Below are positions 16,981 to 26,447 of a DNA stretch of 64,000 nt, in pieces (position 1 is the stretch's first letter; every line of letters starts with the position of its first letter). Made by a program: the position numbers and the translations under genes. The notes under the pieces are model-generated. The model searched no databases, had not been told where the DNA came from, and saw nothing but the letters and a program-made list of their open reading frames with translations. Source of the stretch: Roseivirga seohaensis (GTDB lineage: Bacteria; Bacteroidota; Bacteroidia; Cytophagales; Cyclobacteriaceae); the NCBI RefSeq assembly GCF_001592945.1, contig NZ_LRPB01000034.1:62001-126000 (forward strand), read 5' to 3'.

Positions 16981-17970
16981 ATGCTTAAAATTGGCGTTCT
17001 GGGTGCTGGCCACCTTGGTAAAATTCATATTAAATGCATCAAAAACATTCCTGAATACGAACTCGTAGGTTTCTATGATGCATCAGAAGAAAACGCAAAG
17101 GCTGTTGCGTTAGAACATGGCATCAAAGGATATTCTACTATAGCTGAATTACTTGAGGTAGTTGATGTAATAGATATCGTAACCCCTACGCTATCACACT
17201 TCGATTGTGCCAAACAAGCCCTAAATGCTGGCAAGCACGTTTTTATTGAAAAGCCAGTCACCAATACGATTGCCGAAGCCGAGGAGCTTATTTCGCTTTC
17301 TAGAGCAAAAGGTCTTAAAATTCAGGTCGGTCATGTGGAAAGGTTCAATCCAGCATACGTAGCCGCTCAACACTACCTTAAGCAACCTATGTTTATCGAA
17401 ACCCACCGCTTGGCGCAATTCAACCCAAGAGGTTTAGACGTTCCTGTGGTACTCGATTTAATGATTCACGATATTGATGTGATTCTTCATGCCGTGGGCT
17501 CTCCAGTGAAACATATCTCGGCCAGTGGTGTTGCGGTGGTAAGCGACACACCAGACATTGCTAATGTGCGCTTAGAGTTTGAAAACGGTTGCGTAGCCAA
17601 CCTTACTACTAGCCGTATAGCGGTAAAAAACATGCGCAAATCACGTTTCTTCCAAAAAGACGCTTATGTATCGGTAGATTTCCTTGAAAAGAAATCTGAG
17701 ATCGTAAGAATGCAAGAGGCTACAGGAGAAGAAGGACCCTTTTCTATGATTTTGGATTTGGGTGAAGGCAAAAGCAAAAAAGAAATCATTTTTGAGAACC
17801 CTAAAATTCACCCAACCAACGCTATTCGCGAAGAGCTCTTCACTTTTAATCAGGCCATTACCAATAATACAGAACCTATAGTAACTATAGAAGATGGGTA
17901 CAAAGCCTTAAAAGTAGCCCAACAGATTCTAGACATAATTGAAGCCAACTTAAAACAGATTGGCTCTTAA
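16981..17970 (+). CDS. Gfo/Idh/MocA-family NAD(P)-dependent oxidoreductase
   Basis: 329 residues from the ATG at 16981. An N-terminal Rossmann fold begins MLKIGVLGAGHLGKIHIKCI. The family's EKP motif is AGKHVFIEKPVTNT, where Lys is catalytic. The C-terminal alpha/beta domain carries VQVGHVERFNP and DLMIHDIDVILH, with the conserved HD pair. These enzymes oxidise or reduce sugars and inositols, or act on UDP-sugars and biliverdin. The region PRGLDVPVVLDLMIHDIDVI is common in a Bacteroidota subgroup without known substrate. The SPFH gene follows after 18 bases, so the two are likely cotranscribed. Confidence 0.9.
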   Translation: MLKIGVLGAGHLGKIHIKCIKNIPEYELVGFYDASEENAKAVALEHGIKGYSTIAELLEVVDVIDIVTPTLSHFDCAKQALNAGKHVFIEKPVTNTIAEAEELISLSRAKGLKIQVGHVERFNPAYVAAQHYLKQPMFIETHRLAQFNPRGLDVPVVLDLMIHDIDVILHAVGSPVKHISASGVAVVSDTPDIANVRLEFENGCVANLTTSRIAVKNMRKSRFFQKDAYVSVDFLEKKSEIVRMQEATGEEGPFSMILDLGEGKSKKEIIFENPKIHPTNAIREELFTFNQAITNNTEPIVTIEDGYKALKVAQQILDIIEANLKQIGS

Positions 17971-17988
17971 ACATAAACAACTATTATT

Positions 17989-18816
17989 ATGGACAACAGA
18001 AAGTATTTACCCGCAATAGTCATTACCGTTATTGCGGTGATCATTCTATTTGCAATATCAAGCAGCGTTTTTTACACTATTCAAGCCAACGAAAGGGCTG
18101 TTCTCTTCAAAAAATTCTCAGGAGGTTTAGATAAAGACAATGTTATTACACAAGGATTCCATGTTAAAGCACCTTGGAACGAACTAATCGTTTTCGATGT
18201 AGCAGAAACCCAAGTAGAGGAAACCATGGATGTGTTAGACAAAAACGGTTTGAGCATTAAAGTGGATGTATCCGTTCGTTTTTACCCAAAGTTTGACCGT
18301 GTGGGGTATATTTATGAAAGCTTTAGAAAAAGCTATGTGTCAACTTTGGTTACCCCAGAAGTAAGGTCTACTGTTCGTCAGGTAATGGGTAGGTACACAG
18401 CAGAAGAAATCTATTCTACTAAAAGACCAGAAGTAGAAGCTGCAATTAGAACAGAAACAGCCGAAGTATTGGGCAGTGAGTCGAATAATATAGAAATGAG
18501 AGCGCTTTTGATTCGTTCAATCAATTTACCCGATAAAATTAAGCAAGCCATTGAAAGCAAATTACAACAAGAACAAGAAGCTTTGGCTTATCAGTTTCGT
18601 TTAGACAAAGAAAAGAGTGAAGCGGAAAGAAAAAGAATAGCCGCAGAAGGTGAATCGGCCGCGAATAAAATTATTAACAATAGCTTAACACCAAGCCTAT
18701 TAAAGATGCGAGGTATTGAAGCAACCTTGAAATTAGCCGAATCTCCTAACACGAAAGTAGTGGTTATAGGCCAGGGAAAGGACGGCTTACCACTTATTTT
18801 AGGCGGAAGTAATTAA
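17989..18816 (+). CDS. prohibitin-like SPFH/band 7 membrane protein
   Basis: 275 residues. One membrane helix near the N-terminus (about 8-28, AIVITVIAVIILFAISSSVFY) is followed by an SPFH domain (FYTIQANERAVLFKKFSGG, VITQGFHVKAPWNELIVFDVAETQVEE) and a long Glu/Lys coiled coil (about 185-235, IKQAIESKLQQEQEALAYQ), ending with the hydrophobic segment NTKVVVIGQGKDGLPLILGG. This is the prohibitin layout. The family forms large membrane rings that scaffold or regulate proteases such as FtsH. It follows the oxidoreductase gene closely and precedes gltA by 99 bases with its own promoter. Confidence 0.9.
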   Translation: MDNRKYLPAIVITVIAVIILFAISSSVFYTIQANERAVLFKKFSGGLDKDNVITQGFHVKAPWNELIVFDVAETQVEETMDVLDKNGLSIKVDVSVRFYPKFDRVGYIYESFRKSYVSTLVTPEVRSTVRQVMGRYTAEEIYSTKRPEVEAAIRTETAEVLGSESNNIEMRALLIRSINLPDKIKQAIESKLQQEQEALAYQFRLDKEKSEAERKRIAAEGESAANKIINNSLTPSLLKMRGIEATLKLAESPNTKVVVIGQGKDGLPLILGGSN

Positions 18817-18841
18817 AAATTCCCAAAGTCGTGAACAAGAG

Positions 18842-18872
18842 TTTCATTTAAGTGTTTTATACATTAAATTCG
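18842..18872 (+). promoter_or_regulatory. possible promoter of gltA
   Basis: TTTC at 18842-18845 and TAAATTCG at 18865-18872, 19 bases apart, each differ by one base from the Bacteroidota consensus. The spacing is right and it lies 43 bases before the gltA ATG. Confidence 0.4.
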
Positions 18873-18915
18873 CTCGCCTAATAAAGCACCCCAAACTAGT
18901 AAACCACTTTATAGA

Positions 18916-20202
18916 ATGTCAAGTACTGCTGAGATTAAAGTTGACGGTAAAACATTAGAACTACCATTAATTGAGGGCACCGAAAATGAAAAAGCCATCG
19001 ATATTTCTTCTCTTAGAGGAGACAGTGGCGTAATCACTATCGACCCAGGATTTAAAAACACAGGTTCAACCCAAAGTGCCATCACCTTCTTGGATGGTGA
19101 GAAAGGAATCTTACGTTATAGAGGTTATTCAATTGAAGAGCTAGCCGAAAAGTCTACCTTCCTTGAAGTTTCATACCTTTTAATTTACGGAGAACTTCCT
19201 ACTCCTGCTCAATACCAAGAGTTTACTAAGACCATCACCAATCATACATTGGTACACGAAGATATCAAGAAGATTCTTGAAGGATTTCCTTCAACTGCGC
19301 ATCCAATGGGTGTACTTTCTTCTTTGGTTTGTGCTCAAACAGCCTTCTACCCTGCTTCGTTAGACCCTAACAGAGCCGCTCCAGAAGTAGATATGAGCAT
19401 TATTCGTTTGCTTGCTAAAATGCCAACATTTGCAGCGTGGTCTTTCAAAAACCAAATTGGTCATCCAGTTAACTACCCAGACAATAGCCTAGACTATTGT
19501 AGCAACTTCCTTAAAATGATGTTCGCTACCCCAGCCGAAGCTTATGAGGTTGATCCGGTTGTAGCCAATGCATTAGATAAATTATTGATCTTACATGCCG
19601 ACCATGAGCAAAACTGTTCTACTTCAACAGTAAGAATGGTAGGTTCATCGCACGCAAGCTTATACGCTTCAATTTCAGGTGGAATCAATGCACTTTGGGG
19701 ACCGTTACATGGTGGTGCTAACCAAGCGGTAATCGAAATGCTTGAGAACATCAAAAAAGATGGCGGTGATACCAAAAAGTGGATGGCAAAAGCCAAAGAC
19801 AAAAACGATCCATTCCGTTTAATGGGCTTCGGTCACAGAGTGTACAAGAACTTCGACCCAAGGGCCAGAATTATTAAAAAAGCAGCTGATGATGTTTTGG
19901 CCAAATTAGGCGTAAACGATCCTATTTTAGAAATTGCCAAAGGCCTAGAAGAAGAAGCTTTGAACGACTCTTACTTTGTGGAGAGAAAGCTTTATCCGAA
20001 TGTGGATTTCTATTCAGGTATTATTTATCGTGCTTTGGGTATTCCTACCGATATGTTTACCGTAATGTTTGCCATGGGTAGACTTCCCGGTTGGATTGCA
20101 CAGTGGAAAGAAATGCGTGAAAACAAAGAGCCAATCGGAAGACCAAGACAAGTATATACTGGTTATAAGGAAAGAGCTTACGCGCCAATCGATAAAAGAT
20201 AA
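18916..20202 (+). CDS. gltA: citrate synthase
   Basis: 428 residues, the size of the hexameric, NADH-sensitive bacterial type I citrate synthase. It condenses acetyl-CoA and oxaloacetate. Catalytic regions are present: LHADHEQNCSTSTVR (first active-site His), GPLHGGANQAV (second His) and FGHRVYKNFDPRA, with catalytic Asp in VERKLYPNVDFYSGI. The N-terminal beta domain is typical (GVITIDPGFKNTGSTQSAITFLDG, ILRYRGYSIEELAEKS). Cytoplasmic. Single gene with a strong terminator directly after it. Confidence 0.98.
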   Translation: MSSTAEIKVDGKTLELPLIEGTENEKAIDISSLRGDSGVITIDPGFKNTGSTQSAITFLDGEKGILRYRGYSIEELAEKSTFLEVSYLLIYGELPTPAQYQEFTKTITNHTLVHEDIKKILEGFPSTAHPMGVLSSLVCAQTAFYPASLDPNRAAPEVDMSIIRLLAKMPTFAAWSFKNQIGHPVNYPDNSLDYCSNFLKMMFATPAEAYEVDPVVANALDKLLILHADHEQNCSTSTVRMVGSSHASLYASISGGINALWGPLHGGANQAVIEMLENIKKDGGDTKKWMAKAKDKNDPFRLMGFGHRVYKNFDPRARIIKKAADDVLAKLGVNDPILEIAKGLEEEALNDSYFVERKLYPNVDFYSGIIYRALGIPTDMFTVMFAMGRLPGWIAQWKEMRENKEPIGRPRQVYTGYKERAYAPIDKR

Positions 20203-20223
20203 TTGAGTTTTGACTCAGTATTT

Positions 20224-20258
20224 AAAAGGAGCTTATCTGACGATAAGCTCCTTTTTTT
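20224..20258 (+). terminator. intrinsic terminator of gltA
   Basis: Arms AAAAGGAGCTTATC and GATAAGCTCCTTTT pair perfectly around a four-base TGAC loop and run into seven or more T. It starts 22 bases after the gltA stop. Confidence 0.93.
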
Positions 20259-20409
20259 GTGCTACTAAGGTCAAAAAACAAGGTTATCGACTCAGAACAT
20301 ATGACGGCCTTAAACAACATATAGTTATTTATAGTTTTGATATTCAATTGATTTACAGTATATTATACCTTAAATTGACGGATATTCAAAATCTACAAAT
20401 CGAAACTAT

Positions 20410-20868
20410 ATGAATTTTCAAGGAGTAAAAGCACCAGAAGTACCTAAAGGCGTTCAGCAGTATCGCCCGGTTACAGATTACATGACCCATGAGGTTATTT
20501 CGTTCACCCCAGATCAAAGTATTGCAGATGCTATGGATGTTTTCTTAGAAAAACAGATATCAGGCGCTCCTGTTATTAATGAGAAAGGGAAAATTATTGG
20601 AATACTTTCAGAAATTGATTGTATGAGAATTATGGTAGATGAAGCATATCACAACCTTCATCATGGAAAAATAACCGTAGCGGAGTACATGAGTAACAAT
20701 GTTGCCACAATTTCTGTAGATATGGACGTACTTGATTGCGCTCAAAAGTTTCTGAGAACTCACTACAGAAGGTTTCCTGTAGTAGATGTAAACGGAAGGT
20801 TAAAAGGGCAAGTAAGTAGAAGAGACATACTACAAGCTACAAGAGATTTAAAAACTTCGTCATGGTAA
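20410..20868 (+). CDS. tandem CBS-domain protein
   Basis: 152 residues, two CBS domains and nothing else. The first covers about 20-75 (VTDYMTHEVISFTPDQSIADAMDVF, APVINEKGKIIGILSEIDC), the second about 93-148 (VAEYMSNNVATISVDMDVLDCA, FPVVDVNGRLKGQVSRRDIL). Such pairs bind adenosine nucleotides and act as energy sensors on partner proteins. The partner is not evident; gltA is just upstream but has its own terminator. A terminator follows directly. Confidence 0.92.
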   Translation: MNFQGVKAPEVPKGVQQYRPVTDYMTHEVISFTPDQSIADAMDVFLEKQISGAPVINEKGKIIGILSEIDCMRIMVDEAYHNLHHGKITVAEYMSNNVATISVDMDVLDCAQKFLRTHYRRFPVVDVNGRLKGQVSRRDILQATRDLKTSSW

Positions 20869-20888
20869 CAATAGAGTCAGCCAATAAG

Positions 20889-20916
20889 AAAGCAGCACCA
20901 ACTCGCTGCTTTTTTT
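20889..20916 (+). terminator. intrinsic terminator of the CBS gene
   Basis: Arms AAAGCAGC and GCTGCTTT with an eight-base loop are followed by a T run. It starts 20 bases after the CBS stop. Confidence 0.85.
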
Positions 20917-21114
20917 ATGTCCAATTCAATACTACCTTCCCCAAGCAAGTGTGAAAAAAATACACACTATTGAGTTTACTAAGCTCCTCTAAATATTCAA
21001 AAACAGCATTCCGTTACAGAATCAAAAGATTGAGTGTATTTATGATTTTGGTTTAAAAGTTGAATAGGTGCAATTGAAAAGTGTTTGTCAATACTTACAC
21101 AAAGCCATCAACTT

Positions 21115-22140
21115 ATGAGTCCTTTGGAAAACTGCCCTCACAATATTCAATACATATCTGATGAATGTAATGGCTTTAAGCGCATACCGAAAGGTGACAC
21201 GTTCATTTACAAAACAAAAAATGGCAAGTTGGTAAAGAAGAAATCTTTATTGAAGAGATTCGAAAGCCTAGTAATTCCTCCTATGTGGACAGAAGTATGG
21301 ATTTGTGAGCACGAATTTGGCCATTTACAAGCCACTGGCTATGATCAAAAACTTCGAAAGCAATACATTTATCATCCGCTTTGGATTGATTTTAGACAAA
21401 AACAGAAATACGCTAAGCTTTTCAAATTTGGTCAAATATTACCTGTAATCCGAAGACAAGCCATGCAGGATATTCAACTAAAGGGTTGGCCAAAAAAGAA
21501 AATTTTGGCGGTTTTGGTATCGCTGTTAGATCAACACTACATTAGAATTGGCAATCAAGTATATAGAAAAGAAAACGAAACATATGGACTAACCACCCTA
21601 AGAAGAAAGCACCTTGAAGATGAAGGGTCGAAACTGAAATTAAGCTATAAAGCTAAGAGTGGTAAATACCGAAACATCACTATCAAAAATCAAAAACTAG
21701 CCAATCTAATTCGCAAGAGTTCTGAGTTACCCGGATATGAAGTGTTTAGATACATTGATGAACATGGGAAAAGCCAGAAGCTAGACTCGAGCGATGTCAA
21801 TGAATACCTTTATAACATTACAGAAAGCCATTTTACAGCAAAGGATTTCAGAACATGGGGTGGCACAGTAGTCGCCATTGATTCTTATCCGGCTGCCTTG
21901 AAAGCAGTTGAAGAAAATACAAGACTTAACCTTGAGACCACAATAGTAAAAAAGGTAGCCAAAGTACTTGGCAATACCATTGCCACATGTCGTGAATATT
22001 ATATTCACCCTAAAGTTTTAAAAATTTTAACTCAAGGAGAACTAGCACAATATGAACAGAAGAAACCACCAAAGGTTAAGTATCAAAAAGAACTAAGAAA
22101 AAACGAGTTATTAGCACTCTCTATGATCCATAACAAATGA
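21115..22140 (+). CDS. type IB DNA topoisomerase
   Basis: 341 residues from the ATG at 21115; the frame extends to a TTG at 21085, which I consider spurious. It relaxes supercoils by a transient 3'-phosphotyrosine. The poxvirus-like bacterial layout is present: N-terminal domain (KSLLKRFESLVIPPMWTEVWI), core (YIRIGNQVYRKENETYGLTTL, with the catalytic Arg/Lys region), FTAKDFRTWGGTVVA and the active-site Tyr in ATCREYYIHPKVL. Its TGA overlaps the ATG of the DUF2254 gene (ATGA), so translation is coupled. Confidence 0.92.
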   Translation: MSPLENCPHNIQYISDECNGFKRIPKGDTFIYKTKNGKLVKKKSLLKRFESLVIPPMWTEVWICEHEFGHLQATGYDQKLRKQYIYHPLWIDFRQKQKYAKLFKFGQILPVIRRQAMQDIQLKGWPKKKILAVLVSLLDQHYIRIGNQVYRKENETYGLTTLRRKHLEDEGSKLKLSYKAKSGKYRNITIKNQKLANLIRKSSELPGYEVFRYIDEHGKSQKLDSSDVNEYLYNITESHFTAKDFRTWGGTVVAIDSYPAALKAVEENTRLNLETTIVKKVAKVLGNTIATCREYYIHPKVLKILTQGELAQYEQKKPPKVKYQKELRKNELLALSMIHNK

Positions 22141-23450
22141 AACTAACCAAAAACTTACTCTATAAAACCTACAGGTCAATTATAGGAAGTATTGCTTTTT
22201 ACCCTACACTAATAGCTGTGGGCTTTCTCCTATTCTCAATCATTATCATGCTTATTGAGTATGATCCATTTATGATGGACTTAAAAAAGGATCTATCATT
22301 TGTTCTTGTAAAGAGTAAAGAAGATGCCAGATTAGTACTAGGCACCTTAGTAGGTAGCATTATTTCACTAATGGTGTTCAGTTTTTCTATGGTAATGATC
22401 GTACTTAATAGGGCTTCCTCTACCCTATCTCCGCGGGTTATTCCTGGTTTAATTACAGATAAATCTAACCAAGTGGTTCTTGGCTTTTATTTAGGTAGCA
22501 TTATCTACAGCCTCATTCTCATTGTAAACGTACAGTCCGATGAAACCATAAACACCCCTGATTTCGGCATACTCTTATCAATGATTTTCGGCATCACCTG
22601 CTTGGCCTTTTTTATGTACTTCATCCACACCATTAGCCAAAGTATTCAGGTAGACAACATTCTAAACAGTATTTTCTCCAGAACAAAAAATGAAATGGAA
22701 AGATTGACTTTAGAGAATTCTGAAGTACAGCAAGAACAGAATACAGAACAATGGTATTCTTTAAATACTTCAAAAGCGGGTTATTTTAAAAAAGTTAAGG
22801 TGAACGAACTGGTTAAACTTTGCGAACACCATCAAATCAAAATTCAAATGCTCCAGCCGGTGGGTTTTTTCTTTGTCGAAAACTCCCCATTACTATGCAT
22901 CGACAAGGAAATAGACGATGAACTAAAAGAGGAAATCGAAAATTGCTTCATTTTATACCCTCAAGAATGGGTAAGCGACCATTACGTTTTTGGTTTCAAG
23001 CAAATTTCAGAGATAGCCGTGAAAGCCCTTAGCCCTGGAATCAACGACCCTGGAACCGCCATCAAATCAATACATCTGCTCACGCTATTATACATCAAAA
23101 AAATACAGATGAAGGAAAAGTATATTGTTAAAGATAGCAAGAATGTAAATAGGGTATATTTTAAACAAATTGTTTTTGAACAGCTCTATGACGACCACAT
23201 TACTCAAGTCAGAATTTATGGTAAAGCAGATACTTTAGTGATGCTTGCTTTGCTTCAGGGGCTAATGAATATTTTTAAAGCAGACAAAAACAAAAGTCAT
23301 TACCATAGCATCATCCGTTATTTCAAAGCCTTGATAGAAACATGTCACAAAAACTTTGAAAGCGAGTTAGATATATCTTCGGTAAATAAAGTGATTGAAG
23401 AGTTCAATCAACTTAAAGCTGCACCATCGATAGCAAAACTGAGTGCTTAA
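22137..23450 (+). CDS. DUF2254 membrane protein
   Basis: 437 residues with four N-terminal membrane helices (about 17-40, 65-90, 108-130 and 142-165), then a soluble domain. Family marks are VLGTLVGSIISLMVFSFSMVMIVLNRASSTLSPRVI after the second helix and ISEIAVKALSPGINDPGTAIKSI in the soluble part; together these define DUF2254. Function unknown; a channel-like role has been suggested for the family. Its start overlaps the topoisomerase stop by four bases. Converges on the GNAT gene with six bases between stops. Confidence 0.88.
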   Translation: MKLTKNLLYKTYRSIIGSIAFYPTLIAVGFLLFSIIIMLIEYDPFMMDLKKDLSFVLVKSKEDARLVLGTLVGSIISLMVFSFSMVMIVLNRASSTLSPRVIPGLITDKSNQVVLGFYLGSIIYSLILIVNVQSDETINTPDFGILLSMIFGITCLAFFMYFIHTISQSIQVDNILNSIFSRTKNEMERLTLENSEVQQEQNTEQWYSLNTSKAGYFKKVKVNELVKLCEHHQIKIQMLQPVGFFFVENSPLLCIDKEIDDELKEEIENCFILYPQEWVSDHYVFGFKQISEIAVKALSPGINDPGTAIKSIHLLTLLYIKKIQMKEKYIVKDSKNVNRVYFKQIVFEQLYDDHITQVRIYGKADTLVMLALLQGLMNIFKADKNKSHYHSIIRYFKALIETCHKNFESELDISSVNKVIEEFNQLKAAPSIAKLSA

Positions 23451-23456
23451 GTACAA

Positions 23457-23741
23457 TCAAAGCACATCATTCCATTCTTGATGACGCTTTAATGTAGCCT
23501 TTGCAAAAGGACAAAGTGGTATTATTTTGACTTTATTCTTACGTGCATATTCCACAGCACATTCAACCAGCTTTGCCCCCATGCCCGTACCTCTAAGCGC
23601 ATCACTTACTTCTGTGTGGTCAATAATTATTTTGTCGGAACCCGCTTTTGAGAAAGTCATTTCTGCCAAACGTTCTCCTTCCCTTTCTACATAAAAGCTA
23701 CCTTTATTATCCGTTTCGTGCTCTTGTATAACTGTATCCAT
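23457..23741 (-). CDS. small GNAT N-acetyltransferase (NATD1/YidJ type)
   Basis: 94 residues, a minimal GNAT domain of the Gcn5-related NATD1 class. The acetyl-CoA loop is LRGTGMGAKLVECAVEYARKN (R/QxxGxG/A), followed by KIIPLCPFAKATLKRHQEW, the C-terminal motif of this group. The acceptor is not known for most members. It stands alone on the minus strand and converges on the DUF2254 gene. Confidence 0.9.
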   Translation of the reverse strand: MDTVIQEHETDNKGSFYVEREGERLAEMTFSKAGSDKIIIDHTEVSDALRGTGMGAKLVECAVEYARKNKVKIIPLCPFAKATLKRHQEWNDVL

Positions 23742-24216
23742 GATTCCACATTAAGTTTGTTCTACCAAGTTAGTGAACAGTGAGACAAATCATAAATGTC
23801 GTTTCAGATAAACACAAAAATAAACCCATGCAAATACGTTACATGGGTTCTATTCTTTTAGGTTGAGGGAATGGAAAATAACTGAGCCTCTTCAATTACC
23901 TTCCAACACAAAGGAGCTAGTTTTGAGGTTAAATACACTCCGTGAAATACTGAAAAAAATTTTATACGTATTTTACCTAGTTCAAAAACACTGCTGGCAA
24001 GTAAATATGTCTGATTTATGAGGTACTAGTAAGACAGATTAATTCTTACTCAAAAATAAATTCGCATTACATAAATATTTATTTCACTCACGGCCAAACA
24101 GTTGAAGATTTTTCGAAAAATTAGTTCGTTTTTTTAGCTCCTGATGTTTGTAAATCAAGAACAGTATACTACTTTTGCATCACCTTAAACGAAAGGGATT
24201 ACAAAACAAAGATATT
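23742..24216. other. 475-base non-coding region upstream of GNAT and tRNA-Asp
   Basis: No coding frame is convincing. It holds a hairpin AACCCATG/CATGGGTT at 23823-23849 followed by CTATTCTTTT, which looks like a terminator but has no gene ending in front of it, and the promoter of tRNA-Asp at 24147-24177. The rest is AT-rich sequence without visible repeats. Confidence 0.55.
24147..24177 (+). promoter_or_regulatory. Bacteroidota-type promoter of tRNA-Asp
   Basis: TTTG at 24147-24150 and TACTTTTG at 24170-24177 are exactly 19 bases apart, a perfect match to the consensus. The tRNA starts 39 bases downstream. Confidence 0.8.
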
Positions 24217-24290
24217 GGAGCGGTAGTTCAGCTGGTTAGAATGCCTGCCTGTCACGCAGGAGGTCGCGGGTTCGAGTCCCGTCCGTTCCG
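24217..24290 (+). tRNA. tRNA-Asp (GUC)
   Basis: 74 nt: acceptor GGAGCGG/CCGTTCC with one G-U pair, anticodon stem CCTGC/GCAGG around CTGTCAC giving GUC, T arm GCGGG/CCCGT with TTCGAGT, discriminator G as expected for Asp. CCA is not encoded. Confidence 0.97.
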
Positions 24291-24291
24291 C

Positions 24292-24323
24292 AAAAAGCCT
24301 TAGAGAAATCTAAGGCTTTTTTT
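24292..24323 (+). terminator. intrinsic terminator of tRNA-Asp
   Basis: Arms AAAAAGCCTTAGA and TCTAAGGCTTTTT pair perfectly with a GAAA loop, followed by further T. It starts two bases after the tRNA. Confidence 0.93.
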
Positions 24324-24333
24324 GTTTCTTGCC

Positions 24334-24364
24334 TTTCACCCTCGCCTTTCAAACTCTATATTTG
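24334..24364 (+). promoter_or_regulatory. probable promoter of tyrS
   Basis: TATATTTG at 24357-24364 matches TAnnTTTG; TTTC at 24334-24337, 19 bases upstream, is a one-base variant of the -33 element. It lies between the tRNA terminator and the tyrS ATG at 24388, so the TTG at 24322 cannot be the start. Confidence 0.55.
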
Positions 24365-24387
24365 CGCTCCGAATTCAAAATATACCT

Positions 24388-25674
24388 ATGAGCGAACTCA
24401 TCAAAGAACTACAATGGAGAGGCATGATCCACGATATCATGCCTGGAACAGAAGAACAACTAGATAAAGAGCAAACCACAGGTTATGTTGGCTTCGATCC
24501 TACTGCCGATTCCCTACACATTGGCAACTTGGTACCTGTAATGCTTTTGGTTCACCTTCAAAAGGCCGGTCACAAGCCTATTGCTTTAGTGGGTGGCGCT
24601 ACTGGTATGGTGGGCGATCCATCGGGGAAATCGTCTGAAAGACCAATGCTTTCGGAAGAACTTTTAAACCATAACCTAGAATCTCAGAAAAAGCAACTTC
24701 GTAAATTCTTAGATTTTGATTGTGGTGAAAACTCAGCGCAAATCGTAAATAATTACGATTGGTTCAAAAATTTCAGCTTCCTTGATTTTATCAGAGAAGT
24801 GGGCAAGCACATCACTGTGAATTACATGATGGCCAAAGATTCTGTGAAAAACAGGCTGGAAAGTGGCATGTCATTTACTGAATTTACTTACCAGCTCGTT
24901 CAGGGCTATGATTTCCTTCACTTGAATCAAAACTACGATTGCAAATTGCAAATGGGTGGTTCCGATCAGTGGGGAAACATTGTTACGGGTACGGAATTAA
25001 TCAGAAGAAAAATACAAGGCGAGGCTTTTGCCATGACAGCTCCGCTGATTAGAAAAGCAGACGGATCTAAATTTGGCAAATCAGAAGGCGGAAACGTTTG
25101 GTTAGACCCAAAGAAAACTTCTCCTTACAAGTTCTACCAGTTTTGGTTAAATACATCAGATGAAGATGCATCAAACTTCATTCGTGTGTTCACCCTTCTT
25201 CCGAAAGAAAAAATTGAAGCTTTAGAAGCTGAACACAATGAGGCACCTCATTTGAGAATCTTACAAAAAGCTTTAGCAGAGGATATTACCGTGAGAGTAC
25301 ACTCTGAAGAAGACTTAAAAACCGCTATTAAAGCGTCAAACATTCTTTTCGGAAAGTCTACCACTGAAGATCTAGAGTCTTTAGATGAAGACACTTTACT
25401 TTCAGTATTTGAAGGCGTTCCTCAAGTACAAATTTCAAAAACGGAATTAGATCAAGCTGAAAATTCAATTGATCTACTTTCTGTGGTTACCCAAGAGGTA
25501 ATCTTCAAATCTAAAGGTGAAGCCCGCAGAATGCTGCAAAATGGCGGTGTGAGCATTAACAAGGTTAAAATTGAAGACATGAATGCAAAACCTGCTATTC
25601 GACTTCTTCAGGATAAGTACTTTTTGGTTCAGAAAGGGAGAAAAAATTATTACTTGATTTCAATTACCGAATAG
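24388..25674 (+). CDS. tyrS: tyrosyl-tRNA synthetase
   Basis: 428 residues from the ATG at 24388. Class I aminoacyl-tRNA synthetase that charges tRNA-Tyr. The HIGH motif is [12 protein letters not shown], the KMSKS loop is [14 protein letters not shown], and Tyr-binding residues sit in [10 protein letters not shown] and [17 protein letters not shown]. The C-terminal S4 RNA-binding domain is present ([19 protein letters not shown]). Length and order are normal for bacterial TyrS. Single gene with its own promoter. Confidence 0.98.
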   Translation: MSELIKELQWRGMIHDIMPGTEEQLDKEQTTGYVGFDPTADSLHIGNLVPVMLLVHLQKAGHKPIALVGGATGMVGDPSGKSSERPMLSEELLNHNLESQKKQLRKFLDFDCGENSAQIVNNYDWFKNFSFLDFIREVGKHITVNYMMAKDSVKNRLESGMSFTEFTYQLVQGYDFLHLNQNYDCKLQMGGSDQWGNIVTGTELIRRKIQGEAFAMTAPLIRKADGSKFGKSEGGNVWLDPKKTSPYKFYQFWLNTSDEDASNFIRVFTLLPKEKIEALEAEHNEAPHLRILQKALAEDITVRVHSEEDLKTAIKASNILFGKSTTEDLESLDEDTLLSVFEGVPQVQISKTELDQAENSIDLLSVVTQEVIFKSKGEARRMLQNGGVSINKVKIEDMNAKPAIRLLQDKYFLVQKGRKNYYLISITE

Positions 25675-25796
25675 GGTAAATTGAGCTAAATCATTCAAAA
25701 AGAAAGCGTTAAGAAATTGATTTTTTTAGCGCTTTCTCTCATTTTACGCAGATCAATTCAATACAGCATCTCAAACTGCAAAGCAGTTTCTTCAAT

Positions 25797-26447
25797 ATGG
25801 AAGATAGTTACAGACATAAGGGAATGCGAAGACAACTTGTAAAAGTGGTTCGCTCTAAAGGCATTAAAGACGAACGCGTTTTAGACGCTATTGGTAAAAT
25901 TCCGCGCCATTTTTTCTTTGAGAATGCCTTGGTAGAACATGCTTATCAGGATAAAGCTTTTCCCATTGGCGCTGGCCAAACTATTTCTCAACCTTACACC
26001 GTAGCCTTTCAAACAGAATTACTCAATGTAAAACCAGGAGATAAGATTTTAGAAATAGGAACAGGCTCGGGTTATCAGTCGATAGTACTTTTAGAGCTGG
26101 GTGCCGAAGTATATACTATAGAATATCAAAAAGAACTTTACGAACGTACCCGATTTGCCCTACCCGAAATGGGCTACAAGGCAAATTTCTTCTTTGGAGA
26201 TGGATCATTAGGTTTGCCAAGGTTTGCTCCTTACGATAAAATAATCGTTACTGCTGGCGCTCCTACTGTTCCCGATGCACTTATAGATCAACTCAAAGTA
26301 AACGGTTGTTTGGTAATTCCTGTAGGTAATACCAAAACCCAACAAATGCTCAGACTTACCAGGCTTGAAGGTAATAAGCTTCGAAAAGAAGTTTTCCACG
26401 ATTTCAAGTTTGTACCCCTACTGGGCGATGATGGTTGGAAAAAATAG
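25797..26447 (+). CDS. pcm: protein-L-isoaspartate O-methyltransferase
   Basis: 216 residues. It methylates isoaspartyl residues so damaged proteins can be repaired. The family's N-terminal motif is IPRHFFF...YQDKAFPIGAGQTISQPY, with GQTISQP lining the peptide site. The SAM loop is ILEIGTGSGYQS and the late motif is YDKIIVTAGAPTVP followed by LVIPVG. It follows tyrS after 122 bases. Cytoplasmic. Confidence 0.96.
   Translation: MEDSYRHKGMRRQLVKVVRSKGIKDERVLDAIGKIPRHFFFENALVEHAYQDKAFPIGAGQTISQPYTVAFQTELLNVKPGDKILEIGTGSGYQSIVLLELGAEVYTIEYQKELYERTRFALPEMGYKANFFFGDGSLGLPRFAPYDKIIVTAGAPTVPDALIDQLKVNGCLVIPVGNTKTQQMLRLTRLEGNKLRKEVFHDFKFVPLLGDDGWKK

Noticed and set aside
16878-16988. A 36-residue frame starting GTG that reads like a protein end and overlaps the start of the Gfo/Idh/MocA gene
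   Set aside because: It covers the promoter (16926-16956) and the ATG of the oxidoreductase, has no start signal of its own and no recognisable family.
21085-21114. N-terminal extension of topoisomerase IB from TTG
   Set aside because: The extension has no family match and the ATG at 21115 gives a normal N-terminus.
23822-23858. A terminator hairpin AACCCATG/CATGGGTT
   Set aside because: No gene ends just before it on either strand, so it is only noted as a structure in the non-coding stretch.
25701-25737. Inverted repeat AGAAAGCG/CGCTTTCT after tyrS as a terminator
   Set aside because: The loop is about 21 bases and no T run follows; too weak to call.
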